From positions 1 to 11,993 of the forward strand of contig CALVWH010000051.1 of assembly GCA_944364705.1 (NCBI GenBank): a DNA stretch of 11,993 nt. The letters are read 5' to 3'. A program made the position numbers and the translations under genes. Source of the DNA: an uncultured Bacilli bacterium (GTDB taxonomy: Bacteria > Bacillota_I > Bacilli_A > RF39 > UBA660). Every line of letters begins with the position of its first letter. Positions within the stretch are counted from its first letter, which is position 1. A model generated the notes under the pieces. It was not told the origin of the DNA. It made no database searches and saw only the letters and a list, made by a program, of their open reading frames with translations. Below are positions 6,350-11,993 of this stretch, in pieces.

Positions 6350-6374
6350 AAAACGCCTCCTTTTCGCTTTCCCT

Positions 6375-6385
6375 ATCATATCATA
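6375..6385 (-). promoter_or_regulatory. Possible -10 element(s) for the ABC-F operon
   Basis: Two overlapping TATGAT hexamers on the minus strand lie 14-36 bases upstream of the ABC-F ribosome site and downstream of the mraY terminator, where a new promoter is needed. No good -35 box is found at 16-18 bases, so this rests on the -10 alone. Confidence 0.35.
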
Positions 6386-6404
6386 TTTAGCCAAAGAAAA
6401 AAAG

Positions 6405-6432
6405 AGAAAAAAAACAAATCCGAAGATTTGTT
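6405..6432 (-). terminator. Intrinsic terminator after mraY
   Basis: On the minus strand, AACAAATC and GATTTGTT form an 8-bp stem closed by a TTCG tetraloop, followed by a run of eight T. It begins inside the mraY stop codon and ends the murE-mraY unit. Confidence 0.9.
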
Positions 6433-7423
6433 AAATCCAAACAGCAAATACGATTCCAGCCATACTTAAGATTGCTCCAACAACCCAAAACATTTTTACA
6501 ATGTCTCTTTCTTCCCATCCTAATTTTTCAAAATGATGATGAAGTGGGGCCATTAGAAATACTTTTTTTCCAAAATATCTTCCAGCTACCATTTGTAAAA
6601 TACAAGATAACGTTTCGATAATAAATACTCCAGCAATAACAATAAACGTAAGTTCATGACTGGTTACAATCGCAATGGCTGCTAAAGTAGCACCTAAACT
6701 AAGGGATCCGGTATCTCCCATGATAACTCTAGCAGGAGAAGTATTGAAAACTAAGAATCCTAATAAAGATCCTACTAAAATAAAACAGAAAATCGCAATA
6801 TCTTGATATCCTACTAACCAACTGGTTCCACAAGAAATTAAAGCAAACGCTAAGTAAGCTAAAACGGATAATCCTCCAGCAAGTCCGTCAAGTCCATCGG
6901 TAATATTAACGGCATTGGAACTTGCAACCAATAAGAATAAAATAAAGAATGGATAAAAAATACCTAAATCGATTTTAATATTTAATGTGTGAATATCAAT
7001 TCCTGGGTTATTTCCACTTTTTATATAAAGCCAAAAGAAAATAAGCGCAATCACAATTTGACCAAATAATTTTTGAAATTCTGTTAATCCTACGTTATTG
7101 TGTCTTTTAATAATTAAGTAATCATCTAAGAATCCTAAAAAGGCATAAGAAACAAAAACGAATAACACAATCATTAAATGGGATGAATATTCAATTTTAT
7201 GAGTCAGTAACAAAAAAAGAATCGAAAGGACCGTTGGAATAATAAAAATAAGTCCTCCCATGGTTGGTACTCCATCTTTCTTTTTATGTTTTTTGGCTAA
7301 AAAAATACTAACCTTTTGACGAGCATTTAATTTTTTTAGTACAGGGATAAAGAAAAGACCGAAAAGTACAGAAAAAATAAAACTAAACATCAAACATAAA
7401 ACGGCTTTTGTTAAAATTAACAT
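6431..7423 (-). CDS. mraY: Phospho-N-acetylmuramoyl-pentapeptide transferase
   Basis: MraY transfers phospho-MurNAc-pentapeptide from UDP to undecaprenyl phosphate, forming lipid I at the cytoplasmic face of the membrane. The 330-residue length is normal and about ten hydrophobic helices are visible. Family motifs: HKKKDGVPTMGG (46-57), the aspartate pair in FLDDY (D100, D101), NAVNITDGLDGLAGG (170-184), the catalytic-site aspartate in MGDTGS (D237), and APLHHHFE (292-299) near the C-terminus. The ATG follows AAGGAGGAG. It lies 57 bases after murE on the same strand and ends in a UUCG terminator, so the two are likely co-transcribed. The pair is away from the rest of the usual division and cell-wall cluster: no mur, fts or pbp gene flanks them here. 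Confidence 0.97.
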   Translation of the reverse strand: MLILTKAVLCLMFSFIFSVLFGLFFIPVLKKLNARQKVSIFLAKKHKKKDGVPTMGGLIFIIPTVLSILFLLLTHKIEYSSHLMIVLFVFVSYAFLGFLDDYLIIKRHNNVGLTEFQKLFGQIVIALIFFWLYIKSGNNPGIDIHTLNIKIDLGIFYPFFILFLLVASSNAVNITDGLDGLAGGLSVLAYLAFALISCGTSWLVGYQDIAIFCFILVGSLLGFLVFNTSPARVIMGDTGSLSLGATLAAIAIVTSHELTFIVIAGVFIIETLSCILQMVAGRYFGKKVFLMAPLHHHFEKLGWEERDIVKMFWVVGAILSMAGIVFAVWI

Positions 7424-7480
7424 AAAACTCCTCCTTCAAGTTTTTAAGCAATACTAGTATATCATATTTTTTCTAATTTG

Positions 7481-8851
7481 CTATATTTTTTGATGAGATG
7501 AAATAATTTTTAACACTTCTTCTTTATCATTATGTTTGATTTTTTTATTTTCAATTACAATAAATTCTTCATGACCTTTTCCTAAAATTAAAAGCGTATC
7601 TTTTTCTTTTAACCAAGAAATTCCTTTGGCAATGGCTTTTTTTCGGTCCAAACAAATTTCATAATTTTTTTTCGTAATTCCATCTACCATATCACTGACA
7701 ATTTGTGTTGGACTTTCAAAATGTGGATCGTCATTGGTAACAATTACTTTATCCGATAAATTGGTAACTAAATTCATCATAATCGGTCTTTTTTTACGAT
7801 CCCGTTCTCCAGTACAGCCAAAAATGGTATAAATTTTTCCTAAAGAAAATTCTTTCACGGTTTTTAAAATTTTTTCAATCGCATCTGGTGTATGGGCATA
7901 ATCGATAATAATTTGATTATCTTTATAAGAAATTACTTCCATACGTCCAGATGGAGAATTCAAATCTTTCACGTGTTTTAAAAGTTCAAAAAAAGGAAAA
8001 CCATATTGATTTACAAAAATCATCGCAACGAGTAAATTATAAATGTTATAAGAACCAATAAGATTGGTTTCTACTGGATACATAGAACCTTTATATTCTA
8101 CTTTAAATTTTGTTTTTTCGGCAGATAATTGATATTCTTTTATTTGGTAATCACTAGGTTTAAATCCATAAGTGATGTTATGATTTTTCGAAAGTAAATA
8201 ATAATCTTTATATTTGTCATCTTCATTTACGATCGCAAGTCCATCTTTTTTTATTTTTTTAAACAGTAATTGTTTTGCTAAAGCATAATTTCCCATTGTT
8301 TTGTGAAAATTTAAATGATCTTGTGTTAAATTTGTGAAAGCAGCCATATCAAATTTCAATTTTCCAAAACGATTTCCTGACAATGCTTGACTACTTACTT
8401 CTAGCAAAACAACTTTACAACCATGTTCATAAGCAGTTAATAAAAGTTCATAAAGGTCACAAACATCCACACTCGTATTTGGTAAACTTTGTTCTTTTTT
8501 TTCTAAATAAAAACCAATCGTTCCAATATAGGCTGATGGAACTTGCAATTTACGAAACAACTGATATGCAAGATATGCAGTCGTTGTTTTTCCATTCGTC
8601 CCAGTAATTCCAATAATTTTCATATTTTCTAACGTTTCGGCATAATGTTCATCTAAATATTCATTGATATATTCTCTCGTATCTGGAACAACAACGGTTT
8701 CTACCGAATAACTTCCATGTTCTACAACAACTTTGGAAGCACCGTTTTCAATCGCTTTTTGAACATAAGCATGTCCATCATGTTCTTCACATCGTAAAGC
8801 GACAAAAGTATCTCCAGGTTTTATTTTTCTTGAATCTGTTTTTATATTCAT
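7481..8851 (-). CDS. murE: UDP-MurNAc-tripeptide synthetase (MurE)
   Basis: MurE adds the third stem-peptide amino acid to UDP-MurNAc-L-Ala-D-Glu in the cytoplasm, using ATP. Visible in the 456-residue protein: DSRKIKPGD (6-14), the P-loop GITGTNGKTT (81-90), EVSSQAL (151-157), TNLTQDHLNFH (173-183), the probably carbamylated Lys193 in NYALAKQ, SGRMEV, DYAHTPDA (317-324), FGCTGERDRKKRP and LGKGHEE. At the site that normally reads DNPR in diaminopimelate-adding enzymes it has DDPH (374-377), which argues against meso-DAP and perhaps for L-lysine. Start: the ATG at 8851; the longer frame from 8902 would overlap a terminator and adds no family sequence. The N-terminus is about 20-25 residues shorter than usual. 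The ribosome site is weak (AGAAAG). A promoter lies just upstream. Confidence 0.95.
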   Translation of the reverse strand: MNIKTDSRKIKPGDTFVALRCEEHDGHAYVQKAIENGASKVVVEHGSYSVETVVVPDTREYINEYLDEHYAETLENMKIIGITGTNGKTTTAYLAYQLFRKLQVPSAYIGTIGFYLEKKEQSLPNTSVDVCDLYELLLTAYEHGCKVVLLEVSSQALSGNRFGKLKFDMAAFTNLTQDHLNFHKTMGNYALAKQLLFKKIKKDGLAIVNEDDKYKDYYLLSKNHNITYGFKPSDYQIKEYQLSAEKTKFKVEYKGSMYPVETNLIGSYNIYNLLVAMIFVNQYGFPFFELLKHVKDLNSPSGRMEVISYKDNQIIIDYAHTPDAIEKILKTVKEFSLGKIYTIFGCTGERDRKKRPIMMNLVTNLSDKVIVTNDDPHFESPTQIVSDMVDGITKKNYEICLDRKKAIAKGISWLKEKDTLLILGKGHEEFIVIENKKIKHNDKEEVLKIISSHQKI

Positions 8852-8873
8852 GGTACCACAACTTTCTGTCTTT

Positions 8874-8902
8874 ATTTTACAATAAAAAAAACAGAAAAAC
8901 AA
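8874..8902 (-). promoter_or_regulatory. Promoter for murE-mraY, nested in the upstream terminator
   Basis: On the minus strand, TTGTTT (8902-8897), a 17-base spacer and TAAAAT (8879-8874, 5 of 6). The -35 box and spacer are formed by the loop, right arm and U-tract of the preceding terminator, so one short segment may stop one transcript and start the next. Confidence 0.5.
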
Positions 8903-8917
8903 GCTTACTCTTCTGTT
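8884..8917 (-). terminator. Likely terminator of the zinc-ribbon gene
   Basis: On the minus strand, AACAGAA and TTCTGTT (7 bp) enclose a 14-base loop and run into seven T. The left arm includes the last codons of the zinc-ribbon gene. The loop is large, so the strength is uncertain. Confidence 0.6.
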
Positions 8918-9495
8918 TCTATCTTTTCACAATGTAAAGTTTTTTTCGTTCCATTGCATACATACTTTTTAATTACCACGTTTTGAAGTTCAATTCCATA
9001 TTCCGTATCATCAATAATTTTAAAACTTCCACTTGTTGCTTTTGTTCCAATGGTATAATCATTTAGAACACTAATATCATATACTTTTCCCTCTTGACTT
9101 TGACCAAGTGTACTATAAAGTTCATTGGTATAATATGCTCTAGCATTTTCTAAAACTTTAACTGCTGTATCACGAGCTACTCCTTCACTAGCACTATCAA
9201 AAAAATTTGTAATATCATCAATTACTTTTTGATAAGGGAAAAATTTATAAATCGCAAACCCTACACCAGCAAGGATAAGAATTGTTAAAATTGGTCCGAT
9301 AAAATTTATCCTTCTCTTTTCAATATCAGAATCACTTAAAATGGATGGTGTATTATAATTGCTTCTCGATCCTGTTTTGTAAGTTGCAACCACTTTTTGT
9401 TCTAAATTATCAGAGCTAACGCGAAGCTTTTCTCCACATCGAATGCAATAATCTGAAGTATCTGGAATATTCGCACCACATTTTGGACAAAGCAT
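8905..9495 (-). CDS. Zinc-ribbon single-pass membrane protein with pilin-like outer domain
   Basis: 196 residues. An N-terminal zinc ribbon (C3-x2-C6 and C17-x2-C20, MLCPKCGANI...CIRCGEKL) is followed by a polar linker, one membrane helix (about 64-86), and a soluble C-terminal domain. The last part (AVKVLENARAYYTNELY, then ATSGSFKIIDD and a YVCNGT...LHCEKI cysteine pair) resembles the globular domain of type II/IV pseudopilins, but there is no prepilin cleavage motif; this resemblance is inference. The predicted topology puts the ribbon in the cytoplasm and the C-terminus outside. Start: the second ATG (9495) is spaced nine bases from GAGAGG, whereas the first ATG at 9504 abuts it. It has its own extended -10 promoter, shares an upstream region with the divergent carboxypeptidases, and precedes murE. 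Function unknown. Confidence 0.8.
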   Translation of the reverse strand: MLCPKCGANIPDTSDYCIRCGEKLRVSSDNLEQKVVATYKTGSRSNYNTPSILSDSDIEKRRINFIGPILTILILAGVGFAIYKFFPYQKVIDDITNFFDSASEGVARDTAVKVLENARAYYTNELYSTLGQSQEGKVYDISVLNDYTIGTKATSGSFKIIDDTEYGIELQNVVIKKYVCNGTKKTLHCEKIETEE

Positions 9496-9517
9496 ACCTA
9501 TCATCCTCTCTTATTTT

Positions 9518-9526
9518 ATCATAACA
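9518..9526 (-). promoter_or_regulatory. Extended -10 promoter for the zinc-ribbon gene
   Basis: TGTTATGAT on the minus strand gives the extended -10 form (TG-n-TATGAT). No good -35 box is seen at 16-18 bases, which fits an extended -10 or activator-dependent promoter. The message would begin near 9511, just before GAGAGG. Confidence 0.55.
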
Positions 9527-9549
9527 CATTTTACGAAAATTAACACCCA

Positions 9550-9588
9550 TTTTCTTAAGATTTTGTAAATTTCTGTAAATTAAGAAAA
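9550..9588. promoter_or_regulatory. Operator-like direct repeat inside an inverted repeat
   Basis: TGTAAATT occurs twice (9564-9571 and 9574-9581) with a 10-base period. On the minus strand it reads TTTACA-4 bases-TTTACA, close to the direct-repeat boxes of OmpR-family regulators such as WalR and PhoP of Bacillus. Perfect 9-bp arms TTTTCTTAA / TTAAGAAAA (9550-9558, 9580-9588) flank it. It is centred about 58 bases upstream of both divergent transcription starts, a normal activator position. Confidence 0.5.
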
Positions 9589-9594
9589 ATCTAC

Positions 9595-9623
9595 TTTTCT
9601 CGCATTTTGTTTTATTATATAAT
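9595..9623 (+). promoter_or_regulatory. Promoter for the two carboxypeptidase genes
   Basis: Perfect -10 TATAAT (9618-9623) with a 17-base spacer to a weak -35, TTTTCT (9595-9600). A poor -35 with a good -10 suits dependence on an activator bound at the direct repeat upstream. Confidence 0.5.
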
Positions 9624-9647
9624 AAAATAATAGAAAGAAGGAATCTT

Positions 9648-10595
9648 ATGACAAAAAGAAAAGTAAAGAAAAAACCATTTATTATTCTTTTTATTTTTCT
9701 ATTGCTTGTTGGAGGTGGTATTTTTGGTTATTTCAAATATCAAGAATATATTAATAGTACCCCTTATAAACTATCCAAATTAGGATATAATGAACAAGAA
9801 CAAAAATATTTAATAGAAAATAGTAAAGATATCAACAAAATTTTAGAAATGGAATACAATCCAGATATTTTAAAATTTATGAAAGAAAAATATTATCTTG
9901 ATAAAAATTTGGATGCTTACCTTTCTTATCGAAAAGATCACTTAGATTTATCAATTACAAACATTGTATCAATTATCAATACTGGTCGCGATAAAGAATA
10001 TTATGAAAATACAAAACAAACCGATGTTTCGAAAAAAGAACAAATGCTGGTCAATAAATATTATTATTTACCAAAAGATTACGCTCCAGAAAATGTTGTT
10101 CCAATCAGTGCCCAATATGCTTATGCAAATAATTCGTTAGGACAAGAAGTTCTAGATATTTATGAACAAATGTGGAAAGATGCAAAAGACGATGGCGTTA
10201 CTTTAATCGTTACTTCAGCTTACCGAGATTATGAATCTCAAGAAAGTACTTATGATAGTAACGAAAGAAAAGAAGGAAAAGAATATGCCGATGCTTATGT
10301 AGCACGTCCAGGATTTAGCGAACATCAAACGGGTCTTGCTTTAGATATTATTGGTTATGGAACCAACCGTGATACGTTTGAAGCATCCGATTCCTTTAAA
10401 TGGCTTAGTGAAAATGCTCATCTTTATGGATTTATTTTAAGATATCCAAAAGACAAAGAAGATATTACTGGCTTTGCTTATGAACCTTGGCATTATCGTT
10501 ATGTAGGAAAAGAAGTCGCAAAACAAATCAAAGAAGAAAATATTTCATTGGAAGAATATTACGCATACTATATTGAAGGAAATCAAAATAAATGA
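9648..10595 (+). CDS. VanY-type D-alanyl-D-alanine carboxypeptidase (peptidase M15B)
   Basis: 315 residues: a basic N-terminus (KRKVKKK), one membrane anchor (about 11-29), a helical region, and a C-terminal M15B zinc peptidase domain (about 135-310) outside the cell. All active-site motifs are present: SAYR (190-193), SEHQTGLALD with zinc ligands H226 and D233, and EPWHYRYVG with catalytic E279 and zinc ligand H282. Such enzymes cut the terminal D-Ala from peptidoglycan stem peptides, limiting cross-linking, and in van clusters remove D-Ala from pentapeptide precursors. No vanH/A/X or VanS/R genes are seen, so a housekeeping wall-trimming role is more likely than resistance. AGAAGGAA precedes the ATG. 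Its stop overlaps the paralogue downstream by 4 bases (ATGA), indicating coupled translation. Confidence 0.92.
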   Translation: MTKRKVKKKPFIILFIFLLLVGGGIFGYFKYQEYINSTPYKLSKLGYNEQEQKYLIENSKDINKILEMEYNPDILKFMKEKYYLDKNLDAYLSYRKDHLDLSITNIVSIINTGRDKEYYENTKQTDVSKKEQMLVNKYYYLPKDYAPENVVPISAQYAYANNSLGQEVLDIYEQMWKDAKDDGVTLIVTSAYRDYESQESTYDSNERKEGKEYADAYVARPGFSEHQTGLALDIIGYGTNRDTFEASDSFKWLSENAHLYGFILRYPKDKEDITGFAYEPWHYRYVGKEVAKQIKEENISLEEYYAYYIEGNQNK

Positions 10596-11791
10596 AAAAA
10601 TTAATCATTATTTTCTCTTCTATAGCTTTTTTCCTTATTATCTTTTTTGTTTTCTTATATTTTACTTCAACCTCTTTTTTACTTCGCAATACTTCTCTTT
10701 CCAAAACAGAAAAAGAAAATTTAACAGAGCATTTTAATAAAAAAGAAATTTCTTATCTTCTAGAAGAAGATTGTACTTCGCTTATTTTAAAAATTGATCA
10801 AAACAAAGAATTCGAAAAACAAAATTTAGAAAAATATTGTACCTATTATAAACAAAATAAAGAAGTTACCGAAGAAGTGATCTATCTTGTAAAACATAAC
10901 TTAACGAACCTTCCTTATGATGAAAATATGAAAGCATTTATAGAAGATGAACATGCAAAACCAGAAAATTTAAAAAGATATTTAGAGTTTAAAAAACAAG
11001 ATGCAGGTACCACAGAGGAGATTGTAACCTTAGTTAACCATAATTACGATGCCTTTTCCAATAAAAACGATACCATGCGACGTTTACATCTAGAACCATA
11101 TTTCTTATTAAATAATATCGATCGATATCAAACCTATCTTAACAACCATCCAGAAACTTCCACTTCTATGGTCGTATCTTTAGTAAATGTTGGAATGGAT
11201 GGTACTCCATATACCAATATACAAAAAGCAAATTTAGAAGATGGAAATCTTATTTTAGTCAATAAATTTCATAAACTAAGGGAAAACGATGTTCCTACCT
11301 TATCTGCAGTAACCGATCAATATAGTACCCAAACCATTTCTTTAACAAAAGAAGCAAAAAGTGCTTTAACTAGAATGATTGATGCAGCAAACAAAGAAAA
11401 TCTTTCTTTAAAAGCAAAAGTTGGATATTATAACTATGCGACCCAAAGTTATACTTATCAAGATACAGTTCGCCTTCATGGAGAAGCATATGCCGACCAA
11501 CACGAACCAAGACCTGGTCATAACGAACATCAAACCGGTTTAGCCATTGATTTTGTAAATAGTAAAAACAATGATGTCAATCGTTTAAAAGATAGTGAAG
11601 AAGGAAAATGGCTAATGGAAAACGCTCATTTTTATGGATTTATTTTAAGATATCCAGAAGGAAAAGAAGCGATTACCGGATTTGCTTACAATCCTTATCA
11701 TTATCGATATGTAGGAATCGAAGAAGCAACTATTATGAAAAAAGAAAATTTAACTCTAGAAGAATATTTAGCCTTCTATAAATCAAAATAA
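10592..11791 (+). CDS. VanY-like paralogue, predicted catalytically dead
   Basis: 399 residues, anchored by an N-terminal membrane helix (about 4-24). The C-terminal M15B-like domain is clearly homologous to its neighbour (shared HQTGLA, FYGFILRYP-type, ITGFAY and HYRYVG stretches). Zinc ligands are kept: H313, D320 and H370. The catalytic Glu is Asn367 (NPYHYRYVG instead of EPWHYRYVG), the SAYR arginine is Tyr280 (GYYNY instead of AYRDY), and the Ser of SEH is Asn311. Zinc binding without catalysis is therefore predicted, perhaps as a binding or regulatory subunit of its neighbour. The region between anchor and domain (about 45-215) contains roughly three copies of a 50-residue helical motif of the type NLxRYLxY...TxEEIVxLVNxN; the neighbour has fewer. 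It is coupled to the upstream gene by a 4-base overlap and ended by a strong terminator. Confidence 0.88.
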   Translation: MKKLIIIFSSIAFFLIIFFVFLYFTSTSFLLRNTSLSKTEKENLTEHFNKKEISYLLEEDCTSLILKIDQNKEFEKQNLEKYCTYYKQNKEVTEEVIYLVKHNLTNLPYDENMKAFIEDEHAKPENLKRYLEFKKQDAGTTEEIVTLVNHNYDAFSNKNDTMRRLHLEPYFLLNNIDRYQTYLNNHPETSTSMVVSLVNVGMDGTPYTNIQKANLEDGNLILVNKFHKLRENDVPTLSAVTDQYSTQTISLTKEAKSALTRMIDAANKENLSLKAKVGYYNYATQSYTYQDTVRLHGEAYADQHEPRPGHNEHQTGLAIDFVNSKNNDVNRLKDSEEGKWLMENAHFYGFILRYPEGKEAITGFAYNPYHYRYVGIEEATIMKKENLTLEEYLAFYKSK

Positions 11792-11793
11792 TG

Positions 11794-11817
11794 CTTACCT
11801 TATGGTAAGTTTTTTTT
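11794..11817 (+). terminator. Intrinsic terminator of the carboxypeptidase operon
   Basis: CTTACC and GGTAAG form a 6-bp stem with a TTAT loop, directly followed by eight T. It begins three bases after the stop codon of the second paralogue. Confidence 0.85.
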
Positions 11818-11851
11818 ATATAATAGGAAAGTCATAAAATATTATGTTTTG

Positions 11852-11865
11852 TGAACAAATGTTCG
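11852..11865. promoter_or_regulatory. LexA-box-like palindrome upstream of tnpB
   Basis: TGAACAAATGTTCG has the perfect core GAAC-4 bases-GTTC of the Bacillus SOS box (CGAACRNRYGTTYC), including the preferred purine/pyrimidine inner positions. It is centred about 50 bases upstream of the predicted tnpB transcription start, farther than most repressing LexA sites. It could instead be a hairpin of a transposon end. Confidence 0.45.
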
Positions 11866-11872
11866 CAATATA

Positions 11873-11901
11873 TTTACAAAGATAGTTTTCAATGTTATAC
11901 T
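11873..11901 (+). promoter_or_regulatory. Sigma-A promoter for tnpB
   Basis: TTTACA (11873-11878, 5 of 6), a 17-base spacer and TATACT (11896-11901, 5 of 6). The start would be near 11908, ahead of the ribosome site GAGAGGGG. Confidence 0.7.
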
Positions 11902-11928
11902 TGGTATATCAGAAAGAGAGGGGATCCT

Positions 11929-11993
11929 ATGCACATCTTAAAAGGTTATATATTTAGACTTTATCCAAACAAAGACCAAGAAGAAATTATAAA
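11929..11993 (+). CDS. tnpB: TnpB (IS605/IS1341-type), N-terminus only
   Basis: The 21 visible residues, MHILKGYIFRLYPNKDQEEI plus one, carry the typical N-terminal helix-turn-helix opening of TnpB/OrfB proteins (KAYKFRLYPNxEQ type). TnpB is an RNA-guided nuclease encoded by IS200/IS605-like elements. GAGAGGGG precedes the ATG and a good promoter lies upstream. No TnpA transposase is found in the 137 bases between the terminator and this gene, so it is either a tnpB-only (IS1341-type) element or has tnpA elsewhere. Everything beyond 11993, including the nuclease domain and guide RNA region, is outside the window. Confidence 0.8.
   Translation, partial: MHILKGYIFRLYPNKDQEEII

Noticed and set aside
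8383..8607. Plus-strand 74-codon frame inside murE
   Set aside because: It is a shadow of a well-conserved murE region, with no ribosome site.
8852..8902. Longer N-terminus for MurE (17 extra codons)
   Set aside because: The frame runs through the upstream terminator and promoter; the residues do not resemble the MurE N-terminal region.
1..11993. CRISPR array, tRNA or rRNA genes
   Set aside because: No regularly spaced direct repeats, cloverleaf or rRNA-like sequence were noticed on either strand by eye.

Overview
The window looks like a chromosomal segment from a very AT-rich, walled, low-GC Gram-positive bacterium of the Bacilli/Firmicutes type, possibly an uncultured gut lineage. Supporting this are strong AGGAGG-type ribosome sites, sigma-A promoters (TTGACA-17-TATAGT), short U-tailed terminators, a YkpA-type ABC-F protein, a YlmH-type S4 protein, and peptidoglycan genes. 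TGA, TAA and TAG all end genes, so the standard bacterial code applies and this is not a mycoplasma-code organism.

Left part (1-3330): a GNAT acetyltransferase cut by the window edge, with a 15-base homopolymer inside its reading frame. Next come two divergent genes that each fuse two unusual domains. One is an ASCH domain joined to a cytidine-deaminase-fold domain (minus strand). The other is a radical SAM/SPASM enzyme joined to two MazG-like segments (plus strand). Their promoters lie back to back with 18 bases between the -35 boxes. The deaminase transcript starts with a 23-codon open frame behind a strong ribosome site, followed by a terminator-like hairpin, which looks like an attenuated leader. 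All the recognisable domains suggest nucleotide or nucleoside chemistry; this is the most likely place for something undescribed.

Middle part (3296-6432, minus strand): an apparent operon of an ABC-F ATPase, a YlmH-like S4 RNA-binding protein, a YgjV-type membrane protein and a small HMA metal-binding protein. Consecutive genes overlap by 11 and 4 bases at two of the junctions. The ABC-F gene is interrupted by one in-frame TAA exactly between its two ATPase domains. A bidirectional terminator separates this operon from the radical SAM gene, and a UUCG-loop terminator separates it from mraY.

Cell-wall part (6431-11817): murE then mraY on the minus strand, preceded by a zinc-ribbon, single-pass membrane protein. 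Diverging from these on the plus strand are two overlapping VanY-type M15 D,D-carboxypeptidase paralogues. The first has every catalytic residue. The second keeps the zinc ligands but has lost the catalytic glutamate and the conserved arginine, so it is probably a pseudoenzyme. The intergenic region between the two strands holds a helically phased direct repeat that resembles an OmpR-family (WalR/PhoP-like) operator.

Right edge (11818-11993): the start of an IS605/IS1341-type TnpB with its own good promoter, and a LexA-box-like palindrome just upstream. No tRNA, rRNA or CRISPR array was seen.
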